From contig NZ_CP141179.1 in the NCBI RefSeq assembly GCF_035599575.1, positions 2,542,001 to 2,606,000 of the forward strand: 64,000 nucleotides of DNA, read 5' to 3'. Positions within the stretch are counted from its first letter, which is position 1, and every line of letters begins with the position of its first letter. Below the pieces are notes generated by a model. It was not told where the DNA came from. It made no database searches and saw only the letters and a list, made by a program, of their open reading frames with translations. The stretch comes from Roseovarius sp. Pro17 (GTDB taxonomy: Bacteria; Pseudomonadota; Alphaproteobacteria; Rhodobacterales; Rhodobacteraceae). The position numbers and the translations under genes were made by a program. Positions 18,481-27,146 of the stretch are shown here, in pieces.

Positions 18481-18915
18481 TCACCGGCGCGGCCCACGGC
18501 GCCGCAGATAGTCCGACAAGCGATCCGCATAGGCCGCACGCTCGGCCTGGTCCATCGCGGTCAATGCAGCGATCAACCCTGCCTCGACTCGCTCGGCGCG
18601 GGCGGCGCCCAGCGCACGCTGGTCCTGAAGCAGCGCGCTCAATACCGCTGGGTCAAATGGGTCGGCGCGCAGCGCCTCCATCAGTGCACCAAAGCGCGCG
18701 CGATGTGCCGCCGGATCGCGCCGATGGCCTTCTCGCAAATCATCGCGCGCGCGGTCAGGCAGCGCGGCGATCAGCGGCGCGCCGCGCCAGTGCGCGTCCC
18801 GGTGACCGCCCCGCCCGCTGATGGCCACACCAGCGATAAGGCCGATCAGCGCAAAATTCAGTGCCAGCGAGGCGAGGCAGATCAGGCGCCAGCGGCGCGG
18901 TGACGAGTCGGGCAT
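18481..18915 (-). CDS. Periplasmic heavy-metal sensor-like protein (CnrX/Spy type)
   Basis: The protein has 144 residues: a short Arg-rich cytoplasmic start, one membrane segment (about residues 11-31, LICLASLALNFALIGLIAGVAI), then an Arg/Asp/Ala-rich helical periplasmic part. The pattern of long amphipathic helices rich in R, A and D resembles the CnrX/NccX/ZraP-Spy periplasmic-sensor superfamily common beside ECF sigma factors. No strong Cys/His metal cluster is visible, apart from the HRDAHW stretch after the membrane segment. It follows the anti-sigma candidate by 7 nt and probably acts with it in signal input. Confidence 0.7.
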   Translation of the reverse strand: MPDSSPRRWRLICLASLALNFALIGLIAGVAISGRGGHRDAHWRGAPLIAALPDRARDDLREGHRRDPAAHRARFGALMEALRADPFDPAVLSALLQDQRALGAARAERVEAGLIAALTAMDQAERAAYADRLSDYLRRRGPRR

Positions 18916-18922
18916 GATGCAA

Positions 18923-19303
18923 TCACTCCAGATCCAGATATTGAAAATCGTAGGCAGGCACGAGGGTACTCATCGCCAGCGTATCGCCGTCGGGCCAGAC
19001 GCTTGCAGTCATGCCGACAGGATCGGCGAGGCCGATGGCAAGGCCCGCCACACCTGCCGCGACCAGCGCAGCCCAACCCGCCGGGCTCTGCCACCGGCGC
19101 GGGCGCTGCCGGGCAGCGTCGCGCGCAATGCGCGCCATCAGCATTTCGGACGGCACGGGCGGCGTGCGGCGTCCGGCGTCCAGCGCTGATAGCGCGGCGG
19201 CATCGCCGTCGATCCGCGCCATCAGCGCAGCGGACGGCGCGGGCGATTTCAGATCGCGCAGTGCGGCGATCAGATCGTCTTGGTCTTTCATGTCGTCATT
19301 CAT
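18923..19303 (-). CDS. Putative membrane anti-sigma factor
   Basis: The chosen ATG at 19303 overlaps the end of the sigma-factor gene by 8 nt and gives 126 residues; the upstream open part lies wholly inside that gene. The N-terminal half is a charged helical cytoplasmic segment with MNDDMKDQDDLIAALRDLKSPAPSAAL, followed by one membrane helix (about 75-97, WAALVAAGVAGLAIGLADPV) and a short periplasmic tail. No zinc HxxxCxxC motif is present. The position directly after an ECF sigma gene and this topology are the basis of the call; sequence alone would not name it. Confidence 0.65.
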   Translation of the reverse strand: MNDDMKDQDDLIAALRDLKSPAPSAALMARIDGDAAALSALDAGRRTPPVPSEMLMARIARDAARQRPRRWQSPAGWAALVAAGVAGLAIGLADPVGMTASVWPDGDTLAMSTLVPAYDFQYLDLE

Positions 19304-19862
19304 ATCCCAGTGCCTCCTTGCGATCTGCCAGAGCACGAGCCAGCGCCGCACGGCCCCTTGCCGTCAGGCTTTCCACCGCGTCCACGCTGATATCCATCGT
19401 CTGCGCGATCTGGGGGTTCGCCAATTCCTCGATGTGGCGCAGCACTACTGCGAGGCGCTGACGCGCAGGCAGGTCCATCAGCGCGGCACCCAGCGCATCG
19501 CGGCGCTGCGCCTGCTGCAACTGCTCATGCGCGGGCGGGGCCGGATCGGCAGGCTCATCTACGTCAGTGATGGGCACCAGTCGCGCGCGGCGGCGCAGCC
19601 GATCGGTGCATAGGTTTGCCGCCACCCGGTAGAGCCATGTCGACACCTGCGCGCGGCCCGGCTGCCAGTCGGGGGCGATCCGCCACAGACGCATCATCGC
19701 CTCCTGCGTCACATCCTCGGCCTCGGCATTGTCGTTCAGCATCCTCAGCGCGACGGCCAGCACACGCGGCGCATGACGCTGCGCCAGAGGGGTGGCGGCG
19801 GCCAGATCACCCGCCGCATAGGCAGCAAGCAGTGCGTCATCGGATGGGGGCGGAGACTTCAT
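19296..19862 (-). CDS. ECF-family RNA polymerase sigma factor
   Basis: This encodes 188 residues. Region 2 is readable at about 20-90 (ALRMLNDNAEAEDVTQEAMMRLWRIAPDW, then STWLYRVAANLCTDRLRRR, the 2.4-like helix). A Pro/Glu-rich linker follows, then region 4 at about 125-180 (ALMDLPARQRLAVVLRHIEELANPQIAQTMDISVDAVESLTARGRAALARAL). It redirects RNA polymerase to a small regulon, normally under control of the co-encoded membrane anti-sigma. The start at 19862 lacks a good Shine-Dalgarno. It is followed, with overlap, by the anti-sigma candidate and then a periplasmic sensor-like gene. Confidence 0.9.
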   Translation of the reverse strand: MKSPPPSDDALLAAYAAGDLAAATPLAQRHAPRVLAVALRMLNDNAEAEDVTQEAMMRLWRIAPDWQPGRAQVSTWLYRVAANLCTDRLRRRARLVPITDVDEPADPAPPAHEQLQQAQRRDALGAALMDLPARQRLAVVLRHIEELANPQIAQTMDISVDAVESLTARGRAALARALADRKEALGYE

Positions 19863-19889
19863 ATATCTTGATACATCTTAGCGGGGGCC

Positions 19890-19917
19890 GGGCCCGGCAA
19901 TGCGCATCGCCGGGCCC
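19890..19917 (-). terminator. Strong hairpin after the EF-hand gene
   Basis: GGGCCCGGC (19890-19898) pairs perfectly with GCCGGGCCC (19909-19917) around a 10-nt loop. It begins 7 nt after the stop of the EF-hand gene and lies before the sigma gene on the minus strand. It lacks a T-tract, so termination would be partial or factor-dependent. Confidence 0.5.
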
Positions 19918-19923
19918 ATCTGC

Positions 19924-20391
19924 TTAGTCCTTTGTGCCGTTTTTCATGCCATGTTTCTTGTTGTGATGCTCTTTTGCCTTGGCCAGCTCGGACGCGTCCA
20001 GCACATCGTCGCCGTTAGTGTCATGGCGTTTGAACATCCGCTCGATCCGGTCGCCCTTGGAGCCGGCCCGTTCATCAGGGCTGATCTGGCCATCGCCATC
20101 GGCGTCAAGGCGCGCAAAGTGCTGCTTGGCCCGCTCGGCCGCCCGTGCCTGTGCCACGGCCTGCATCTCGGCCAGCGACAGGGTGCCACTGCCATCGGTA
20201 TCGGCAGCGTCAAAGCGCGCCTTGTGGGCCTCTTCTGCCTCGGCGCGGGTGATCTGGCCGTCGCCGTCGAGGTCAAGCGCCATCAGACGCGCGGGGCCCT
20301 TTGCGCCACTCATCTCATCGGCTTGAGCGACAGGAGCGACGGCGAGCGCCGTCAAGAAGGCCATTAGGCCGAGTTTGGTGAAATGGGTCAT
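19924..20391 (-). CDS. Exported four-EF-hand calcium-binding protein
   Basis: The ATG at 20391 has AGGA seven bases upstream and gives 155 residues with a signal peptide (MTHFTKLGLMAFLTALAVAPVAQA). The mature part carries four EF-hand loops: DLDGDGQITRAE, DTDGSGTLSLAE, DADGDGQISPDE and DTNGDDVLDASE. All have Asp at position 1 and Glu at 12, so each looks competent to bind calcium. The tail is Lys/His-rich. Location should be periplasmic. It lies immediately upstream of the ECF sigma gene on the same strand, separated by a strong hairpin, so it may be a target or a partner of that regulator. Confidence 0.88.
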   Translation of the reverse strand: MTHFTKLGLMAFLTALAVAPVAQADEMSGAKGPARLMALDLDGDGQITRAEAEEAHKARFDAADTDGSGTLSLAEMQAVAQARAAERAKQHFARLDADGDGQISPDERAGSKGDRIERMFKRHDTNGDDVLDASELAKAKEHHNKKHGMKNGTKD

Positions 20392-20507
20392 TATGTTGTC
20401 CTGTTCATTTACAATTTTGCGTCGCGACATGGATGATACGTGTGGGTTCAGCGTTTCCGTCGCCCGGCGGCATAATTTTTTCGCGCGGCGCCTTTTTAAG
20501 TGCTTCG

Positions 20508-20540
20508 CCGCTTCCGGCGGGGGTATTTGAGCAAGAAGAG
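20508..20540 (+). repeat. Dispersed intergenic repeat, diverged copy C
   Basis: This stretch has a TTCCGGCGGGGGTATTTGAG core followed by CAAGAAGAG and lies just 3' of panC. It shares the GC-rich lead-in and the GTATTT...GA core with copies A (18392-18418) and B (54369-54395), but is clearly diverged. I associate this pattern with a common Rhodobacteraceae intergenic sequence. That link is from memory and needs a genome-wide comparison. Confidence 0.4.
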
Positions 20541-20554
20541 TTGCGCGGTTTGCG

Positions 20555-21403
20555 TCAGCCTTCGACAGCGATATTGTCGATCAGGCGCACACCTGCCAGC
20601 CATGCAGCGGCGAACAGGCGCGCGGGCCGAGTCGGAGCGGTCAAAAGAGACAGGTCGCCGTTGGCCCGCATCTCGAGATAGTCGATGCCGGTGAAACCTG
20701 CCTGCTCAAGCGTCCTGATAGCAACGGTTTGGGCTGCGGCGAAATCGCGGCCCTCTGCGACGGCATCGGCGAGGATCTGCATCTGTTCGGGCAGGACGGG
20801 CGCGATGGTGCGCGCGCGGTCCGATAGCAGCAAATTGCGCGAGGACATGGCCAGCCCGTCGATCTCGCGGATCGTGGGGCAGCCGTGCACAGTGATGGGT
20901 ATATCCAGATCACGCGCCATGCGGCGCACGACCTGCAGCTGTTGAAAGTCCTTTTCGCCAAAAAACGCATCGGTCGCCGAAGTTTGCGCAAAAAGCTTGG
21001 CGACGACAGTGGCGACGCCCTCGAAATGACCGGGGCGGTGGATGCCATCCATAACATCGGTCAGACCCACGACTGAAACGGTGGTCGAGAAGCCTTCGGG
21101 ATACATTTCAGCACCATCCGGCACATAAATCGCGTCGACGCCAAAACGCGCCAGCTTGGCCGCATCGGACGTTTCGGTGCGTGGGTAGCTGGCCAGATCC
21201 TCGGGCGATCCGAACTGGCGCGGGTTGACAAAAATCGTGACGATGACCCGCTCGCAGGTCTTTTTGGCGGCGGCAACCAGCGACAGGTGTCCGTCATGCA
21301 ACGCGCCCATGGTCGGCACAACGCCGATAGTCTCGCCCGCGCGACGCCATGGCCGGGTGGCGGCGCGCAGGTCTGCCAGATTGCGCAGGATCGGCGCGCT
21401 CAT
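20555..21403 (-). CDS. panC: Pantothenate synthetase PanC
   Basis: PanC condenses pantoate and beta-alanine with ATP, the last step of pantothenate synthesis. The protein has 282 residues, the normal size. The nucleotidyltransferase HIGH-like motif appears as [12 protein letters not shown] near residues 31-42. [22 protein letters not shown] and the [13 protein letters not shown] segment (KMSKS-equivalent region) are typical. The ATG overlaps the panB stop by 4 nt, so panB-panC is translationally coupled. No panD or panE is present in the window. Confidence 0.97.
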   Translation of the reverse strand: MSAPILRNLADLRAATRPWRRAGETIGVVPTMGALHDGHLSLVAAAKKTCERVIVTIFVNPRQFGSPEDLASYPRTETSDAAKLARFGVDAIYVPDGAEMYPEGFSTTVSVVGLTDVMDGIHRPGHFEGVATVVAKLFAQTSATDAFFGEKDFQQLQVVRRMARDLDIPITVHGCPTIREIDGLAMSSRNLLLSDRARTIAPVLPEQMQILADAVAEGRDFAAAQTVAIRTLEQAGFTGIDYLEMRANGDLSLLTAPTRPARLFAAAWLAGVRLIDNIAVEG

Positions 21404-22227
21404 GCGCTTGGGGTCTCGTCGGCGAAGGTATGCTCGGGCGCGGGAAAGGCGCGAGCACGCACCTCGGCGGCGTAGGCGGCGATCGCGGCCTCGCCGTCCT
21501 CACCCAAGGTCGCGTAGCGCTTGACGAATTTCGGCTTGAAGGCGGTAAAGAGGCCCAGCATGTCGTCAACGACCAGCACCTGCCCGTCGCAACCCGCCGA
21601 CGCGCCGATACCGATGGTCGGGATCGAGATGTCGGCGGTGATGCGGTCCGCAAGGCCGGCGGGCACCTTTTCGATGACGACGGAAAACGCGCCCGCGCGG
21701 GCCACCGCCTCGGCGTCGGCCATCAGCGACGCACCCTGATCGCCGCGGCCCTGCACCTTGTAGCCGCCCAACGTGTTGATCGACTGGGGTGTGAGGCCGA
21801 TATGGGCCATCACCGGCGCGCCGCGCGCGGTCAGGAACGCGATCGTCTCGGCCATATGCGCGCCACCCTCCAGCTTGACCGCTGCTGCGCCTGTCTCGCG
21901 CATCACGCGGGATGCGTTGTGGAACGCCTGTTCTGGGCTTTCTTCATAGCTGCCAAAGGGCATGTCGATGACCAGCATCGCCTTGTCGAGGCCGCGCGCG
22001 ACTGCCTGGCCGTGCAGAATCATCATCTCCATCGTGACGCCGATGGTTGATGGCAGGCCATGCAGCACCATGCCGACGCTGTCACCGACCAGCACGAAAT
22101 CGCAATGCGCGTCCATCATGCGCGCCATAGGCGTGGTGTAGGCGGTCAGGCTGACGATGGGTGCACCGCCCTTCATCGCGCGGATATCACTCGGAAGCGG
22201 GGCGGTCTTGCGGGCGGTGGCGCTCAT
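21400..22227 (-). CDS. panB: 3-methyl-2-oxobutanoate hydroxymethyltransferase PanB
   Basis: PanB transfers a hydroxymethyl group from 5,10-methylene-THF to alpha-ketoisovalerate to form ketopantoate. It has 275 residues. Conserved pieces include [33 protein letters not shown] near 26-58, [18 protein letters not shown] and [22 protein letters not shown]. The start is preceded by GAGGGA on the minus strand. It is the first gene of the panB-panC operon, with a 228-nt non-coding stretch upstream that also serves the divergent exported-protein gene. Confidence 0.97.
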   Translation of the reverse strand: MSATARKTAPLPSDIRAMKGGAPIVSLTAYTTPMARMMDAHCDFVLVGDSVGMVLHGLPSTIGVTMEMMILHGQAVARGLDKAMLVIDMPFGSYEESPEQAFHNASRVMRETGAAAVKLEGGAHMAETIAFLTARGAPVMAHIGLTPQSINTLGGYKVQGRGDQGASLMADAEAVARAGAFSVVIEKVPAGLADRITADISIPTIGIGASAGCDGQVLVVDDMLGLFTAFKPKFVKRYATLGEDGEAAIAAYAAEVRARAFPAPEHTFADETPSA

Positions 22228-22455
22228 CTGGCGTCCCTCGAAGTTGCTGCATCGCAGCGATGCCTAGCAAGGATCGCAAGCGATTTCCACTGCTGTCTTT
22301 TGTGGCGCTCTTTACGACCGACCCACGCAAAAGGGCGGTGATCCGCCAGAGCGCTTGCGCCTCTGGTACAATCCTCTAGGGGTGGTGGCGCGCTAGGGCG
22401 CGGCTTATATAGTCATTGCGCGCGGTCAGGCAGGCGCGAAAAGGGGAGGCCTATC

Positions 22456-23277
22456 GTGCGGCATGTGACAGCCAGAGTCTTTGCATTGATGCTCAGAACG
22501 CTCGTTTGCGCGGTAGCGCTGAGCGTGCTTGCGCCAGACGCGCTGCGCGCGCAGCAGGATGCGCTCCAAACCGTCAGCCGCGCCGATCTGATCCGCCTGC
22601 TGGGCCGCCTGCACGAGGATGACGTGGTGCGCGCCGACCTCGCCTCGCTGGGGTTTGCGGGCGAAAAGCTGGAGTTAGCGACGCAGCACGCAGCCGACAT
22701 GCTGCGCGATCCGGTGATAGCCGGGCATGTAGCTGACCGCGTTCTGGCCATTCGTGATGGCGGGGGCGTGCCCATTGCGCAGGCGCAGGGCCTTTTGTGG
22801 GGCGTGATTGATCAGGGGCTGGGGCATCTGCCGCTGCGCGATCTGCGTTACTACTATCTGGTCGAACAGGCGGTGCTGGGCGCGATGCCTGTGCCGGTCT
22901 GCGGGCGCGCGGTGCGCAGCACCCTGCCCCCGGCCCGCATGGCCGAAGAAACGGCGCGCGCCGCCGCGCGGCTGAACGTCGAGGGCCTGCGCAACTACTA
23001 CCGTATTCAACTGCGCGCCGCGCAACTGGGTGCCTCACGCGGCCCGGTCCGCATGGCGCCCGAACGCGCGGCCAAGGCCGAGGCGTCGATCTTTGCCGTG
23101 CTGACACGCTATCTCACCACGCGCCCGGATGGGGCCAAGATAATGCGCAGCTTTGCCAATCTGGAAAAGGCCAGCAACCGCGACGCCTGCCTTGCCGGAC
23201 GGGTGTTTATCGAGGCGGTACTGACATTGGAGGGGCGCGAGCTGAACGACGCGCTCATTCAACTCAGCACGCCGTGA
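22456..23277 (+). CDS. Exported protein of unknown function
   Basis: Translation starts at GTG with a strong AAGGGGAGG six bases upstream. The 273-residue product has a signal peptide (hydrophobic about 8-28, ALMLRTLVCAVALSVLAPDALRA). The mature part is mostly helical with an AAHMLRDP-like helix, the pair YYYLVEQ and NYYRIQ, and two late Cys. I do not recognise a family. Its stop overlaps the GTG start of the YcaQ-type gene by 4 nt, which couples an envelope-directed protein to a DNA-repair-type protein. That pairing may reflect coexpression only. Confidence 0.75.
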   Translation: MRHVTARVFALMLRTLVCAVALSVLAPDALRAQQDALQTVSRADLIRLLGRLHEDDVVRADLASLGFAGEKLELATQHAADMLRDPVIAGHVADRVLAIRDGGGVPIAQAQGLLWGVIDQGLGHLPLRDLRYYYLVEQAVLGAMPVPVCGRAVRSTLPPARMAEETARAAARLNVEGLRNYYRIQLRAAQLGASRGPVRMAPERAAKAEASIFAVLTRYLTTRPDGAKIMRSFANLEKASNRDACLAGRVFIEAVLTLEGRELNDALIQLSTP

Positions 23278-24434
23278 CCGGCACGCCAATTATCGGCAAT
23301 CGCGCACTGCGGCATCTGTGGTTGTGGACCAACGGACTGGCCGAAGTCGGCACCGGCAGGCCCGACGTCATGGCCCTGATCCGGCAGATCGGATTTCTGC
23401 AAATCGACACGATCCGCAACGTTACGCGCGCGCACAATCACATCCTGTGGTCGCGTAATCCCAACTACCGCGAGGGGATGCTGTGGCCCCTGCTGGGCCG
23501 CGATCTGTTCGAGCATTTCACCCATGATGCGTCCCTCATCCCGATGGAGGTGCTGCCGCATTGGGGCGGCCAATTCGCGCGCATGGGGCAAAAGGCGCAG
23601 GGGGAATGGTATCGCTCGGGCCTTGGGCAGGTAGAAATCGCCGCCGTTCGCGCCCGGATCGAGGCCGAGGGGCCGCTATCTACTCACGCCTTTGACACCA
23701 AGGCTACCAGCCGCGAAATGTGGGCCCGCCCACCGCATAAAAAGGCGCTGGATCAGATGTGGTATGCGGGTGATCTGGCGACCTGCCGCCGCGAGAATTT
23801 TGTGAAATATTACGATCTGGGCGCGCGCGTGTTTCCTTCGCAACTGCGCGGCGAATGCGATGACGCCGCCTCAATCGACGCGCTCTGTGATTCGGCGTTG
23901 GACCGCCTCAGCGTTGCCACATGCGGCGAAGTGCAACGCTTTTGGGCCGCGATGGGCGCGGGTGACGCGCGCGGATGGGTAGCGCGGCGGCAGCCTGTCG
24001 AGGTGCAGGTGACCGACGCCGAAGGCACGGTGCGCCCCGCACTGGCGGCGCCCGATATCGAGGACCGCCTCGCAGCCCTTCCCACACCCACAAGCCGCCT
24101 GCGCATCCTCAACCCGTTCGATCCGGCGGTGCGCGACCGCGCGCGGCTGAAGCGGCTTTTTGGTTTTGAATACGTGAACGAGATGTTCGTGCCTGCGGAC
24201 CGGCGTCGCTGGGGCTACTACGTCTACCCTCTGCTCGAAGGCGACCGATTTGTCGGGCGCACCGAACTTAAGGCCGATCGCAAGGCAGGCTGGCTGCGCG
24301 TAACCGGCCTCTGGCCCGAGCCGGGCGTTCGCTGGGGCGCGCGCCGCACTGCCCGGCTAGAGGCCGAGCTGGACAGGCTGGCACGGATGATCGGGGTTTC
24401 TTGCGTCGAATGGCAGGTGGGACCGCCCGCATAG
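23274..24434 (+). CDS. YcaQ-family winged-helix DNA glycosylase
   Basis: The GTG start lies in a GTGA overlap with the preceding stop; product 386 residues. It matches the HTH_42/YcaQ family: tandem winged helices, IRQIGFLQIDTIRNVTRAHNHILWSR near 36-61, ARPPHKKALDQMWYAGDL, and the C-terminal beta-barrel with LLNPFDP-type sequence (RILNPFDPAVRDR). YcaQ and AlkZ unhook DNA crosslinks using a Gln-hydrophobic-Gln/Asp motif, and LQID fits that position. A role in alkylation or crosslink repair is likely by family. The cytosolic location contrasts with its exported, coupled neighbour. Confidence 0.85.
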   Translation: MTGTPIIGNRALRHLWLWTNGLAEVGTGRPDVMALIRQIGFLQIDTIRNVTRAHNHILWSRNPNYREGMLWPLLGRDLFEHFTHDASLIPMEVLPHWGGQFARMGQKAQGEWYRSGLGQVEIAAVRARIEAEGPLSTHAFDTKATSREMWARPPHKKALDQMWYAGDLATCRRENFVKYYDLGARVFPSQLRGECDDAASIDALCDSALDRLSVATCGEVQRFWAAMGAGDARGWVARRQPVEVQVTDAEGTVRPALAAPDIEDRLAALPTPTSRLRILNPFDPAVRDRARLKRLFGFEYVNEMFVPADRRRWGYYVYPLLEGDRFVGRTELKADRKAGWLRVTGLWPEPGVRWGARRTARLEAELDRLARMIGVSCVEWQVGPPA

Positions 24435-24515
24435 CAAATGTCCGGTTAGCGGATGTCTGGCGCTTGGCCGCCGGGTGGCCTATGCAGAACGTCATTTTGA
24501 TCCGGTGACGCCCGC

Positions 24516-25931
24516 GTGCTTTTCAGCTCTCCCCAGTTTGTCTTTGCGTTCCTGCCCATCAGCCTGCTGGGCTATTTCGTCGCGGCGCGCATTGCCGGTG
24601 CGCGTGCCAGCCTCGGCTGGCTGGTGCTCTGCTCGCTGTTTTTCTATGGATATTGGAAGCTGGAGTATCTGCCGCTACTGATCGGTTCAATCCTTGGCAA
24701 CTACGTGATTTCGCTGGCTATACAAGGGCGCGCGGCGGCAGGGGCTCGCAACGCCGCCTTTGCCCTGTTGATATTGGGCATCGCCGCGAACCTTGGCCTG
24801 CTGGGATATTTCAAGTATTTTGGCTTCTTCATCGAAACATTGAACGGCCTTGGCACAACCAATCTGGCCGTGCCGAATCTGTTGCTACCGCTTGCAATCT
24901 CGTTCTTTACGTTCCAGCAAATCACCTATCTGGTGGATAGCTACAAGGGGATGGCCGCGCGCGCCACCCTGCTGAATTATACCGTGTTCGTGACATTCTT
25001 TCCCCAGTTGATCGCCGGACCCATCGTCCACCACAGCGAAATGATGCCCCAATTCGCGCGCCGCACCATGGCGCGGTTGCGGTCCAAGGATCTGCTGGCG
25101 GGGTGCATCATCTTTGGTCTTGGCCTCTTTAAAAAGGTGGTGATCGCCGACACGTTCGCCATCTATGCCGATGCGGGATACGCAGATCACACGCAGCTGA
25201 CGATCCTCGATGCTTGGATCACCACGCTGTCCTATACATTTCAGCTATACTTCGATTTCGGCGGCTATAGCGACATGGCCATCGGGGCCGCGCGGATGTT
25301 CGGAATTCGCCTGCCGCTGAACTTCTTGTCGCCCTACAAGGCAACGTCGATTCAGGATTTCTGGCGGCGCTGGCATATCACGCTGTCGCGGTTCATGCGC
25401 GATTACATCTATATCCCGCTGGGCGGCAGCCGCCATGGCAAAGGGCGCGTGGCCGCCAACCTGATGACGACCTTTCTGCTGGGCGGGCTGTGGCACGGCG
25501 CGGGGTGGACCTTTATCCTTTGGGGCGGCATCCATGGGCTGGCGCTGGTGATCGGGCGCGCGTTTTCCATGACCGGGCTGCGCCTGCCGGTGATCCTGAA
25601 ATGGGCGCTGACATTTGGCGTCGTCCACCTAGCATGGGTGTTCTTTCGCGCCGAAAGCATGGCGCAGGCGGTGGACATCCTGCAAACGATGTTCGGCCTG
25701 AACCCCGCCGCGATGGAGGGACCGCGCCATGTGGTGATTGCAAACGCCAGTGCCGCGGGAAAATATCTGTTGCTGGCGCTGATCGTGGTGCTTGCGCTGC
25801 CCAACACCTACCAGTTTACGCGTGACATTCGCCCACTGCACAAAACGCTTATCGGCGCGGTGCTCTTTGGGATCGCCTGCATTTTCATGCTGATCTCGCG
25901 CAGCGATGTGTTCCTCTATTTCAACTTCTAA
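24516..25931 (+). CDS. MBOAT-family polysaccharide O-acyltransferase (AlgI-like)
   Basis: The GTG start gives MLFSSPQFVFAFLPISLLGY, the usual beginning of AlgI-type MBOAT proteins; total 471 residues with about ten membrane segments. Family signatures are FFPQLIAGPIVHHSEMMPQF, FDFGGYSDMAIGAARMFG, NFLSPYKATSIQDFWRRWHITLS and the catalytic-type His327 in GGLWHGAGWTFILWGG. AlgI-like proteins pass acetyl groups across the inner membrane to a periplasmic transferase. The next gene, 13 nt downstream, encodes just such an AlgX/AlgJ-like partner. The polymer modified is not identified by sequence. Confidence 0.93.
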   Translation: MLFSSPQFVFAFLPISLLGYFVAARIAGARASLGWLVLCSLFFYGYWKLEYLPLLIGSILGNYVISLAIQGRAAAGARNAAFALLILGIAANLGLLGYFKYFGFFIETLNGLGTTNLAVPNLLLPLAISFFTFQQITYLVDSYKGMAARATLLNYTVFVTFFPQLIAGPIVHHSEMMPQFARRTMARLRSKDLLAGCIIFGLGLFKKVVIADTFAIYADAGYADHTQLTILDAWITTLSYTFQLYFDFGGYSDMAIGAARMFGIRLPLNFLSPYKATSIQDFWRRWHITLSRFMRDYIYIPLGGSRHGKGRVAANLMTTFLLGGLWHGAGWTFILWGGIHGLALVIGRAFSMTGLRLPVILKWALTFGVVHLAWVFFRAESMAQAVDILQTMFGLNPAAMEGPRHVVIANASAAGKYLLLALIVVLALPNTYQFTRDIRPLHKTLIGAVLFGIACIFMLISRSDVFLYFNF

Positions 25932-25944
25932 AGGATGACCGGTC

Positions 25945-27048
25945 ATGTATAGCGCCCGCCTGACGGTCTTTGCCACGATCGCCGCCGCGATTCTGCTGGC
26001 GTTGCCGGCTGCCAATCTGGCCTCGCGCGCCTATATCGGTGGGCCGCTCTGGCCTGAGAACACGCGCGATCTGTGGTCGGTGGACCGGATCGAGGGCAAT
26101 CTGAGCTACCTCGCGATGACCTGCTGTGACCGCTCTCTTTTCCCTGGCAGGGCGCAGATCGGACGCGAGGGATACCTATTTCTAGGCGATGACGACGGCG
26201 ACGCGATGGCCAAGACGACCGGTAAGTGGCCTGTGCCGGACGGGCTGATCGCGGACCGCGCGCAGCGGTTGGCGCGCCTTCAGGCGGATGTGATTGGCGT
26301 AGGCGCGGTGCTGGCCACCGTGATCGCGCCGAACAAGCATTCGGTTTATCCCGAGATGCTACCTGTCGGCGCGACCGCCGCGCCGCGCACCGTCACCGAC
26401 GATCTGCTTGACGCGGCCGCGACACTAGAGGTGCCGGTGCTCGACCTGCGCCCCGAAATGCAGCGGCTTAAATCCACGCGGCAGGCTTACCTCATGACCG
26501 ACACGCATTGGACCCGCGCCGGGGCCGCCGCCAGCTATGACGCGATCATGGCCAATCTGCGCAACCACTTCGGCGCCGATGTCGTGTCGGTGGATTATAC
26601 GCTGGAGACGATCACCGGCCCCGCTGGCGATTTGGCCCGCCTGCTCAAGATGCAGGAATTTTACGACGCGGATCACGAGGTGAACTACCGCATTTCCCTC
26701 GCCAAACCGGGCGAGAGCTGCGTGGCGCAGATCGGCCTCGTGTCGGGCGAGGCGGGCGAATGCGTGGCGGATGGCGCAGGCGGCGACGTATCGGTCATGC
26801 AGCGCGCGATCAAGCTTACGCGCACCCCCGGCGCGCCAAATCCACAGACCGTCCTGATGCTGTGCGATTCCTTTTGCACCGCCTCATCGCCGCTATTCAA
26901 TGCCAGCTTCGCCGAGCTCTACCGTGTGCATTGGAAATTCCTCGAAGGCGCGGCCCTGCGCCGCTACATTGGCGCGATCAGGCCCGACATCGTCATCCAG
27001 CAAATGGTCGAGCGCGACGCGCTGTCCTTTGGCGTAGGCAACCGGTGA
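25945..27048 (+). CDS. AlgX/AlgJ-like SGNH O-acetyltransferase
   Basis: The 367-residue protein begins with a membrane anchor or signal segment (about 5-28). The SGNH-type catalytic elements of the AlgX/AlgJ family are visible: LMTDTHWTRAG carrying the Asp-x-His pair, and LMLCDSFCTASSPLF with the Ser nucleophile. GREGYLFLGDD near residues 75 is also family-like. It should work in the periplasm, receiving acetyl groups from the MBOAT partner encoded 13 nt upstream and placing them on a polysaccharide. The product of the pathway is unknown; alginate synthesis genes are not in the window. Confidence 0.85.
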   Translation: MYSARLTVFATIAAAILLALPAANLASRAYIGGPLWPENTRDLWSVDRIEGNLSYLAMTCCDRSLFPGRAQIGREGYLFLGDDDGDAMAKTTGKWPVPDGLIADRAQRLARLQADVIGVGAVLATVIAPNKHSVYPEMLPVGATAAPRTVTDDLLDAAATLEVPVLDLRPEMQRLKSTRQAYLMTDTHWTRAGAAASYDAIMANLRNHFGADVVSVDYTLETITGPAGDLARLLKMQEFYDADHEVNYRISLAKPGESCVAQIGLVSGEAGECVADGAGGDVSVMQRAIKLTRTPGAPNPQTVLMLCDSFCTASSPLFNASFAELYRVHWKFLEGAALRRYIGAIRPDIVIQQMVERDALSFGVGNR

Positions 27049-27146
27049 TGCGATGGGCCCGCCGGGCCCGCATCCCGATTTCGGGGTGGAAAATCATCGA
27101 CAATTCTGGCACCACCAGAGGAATTCTCAGCGGTAGGTAGAGCGCG

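Noticed and set aside
22249-22263. Small palindrome GCATCG-CAG-CGATGC upstream of panB
   Set aside because: A six-base palindrome is likely by chance, and no known regulator of panBC matches it.
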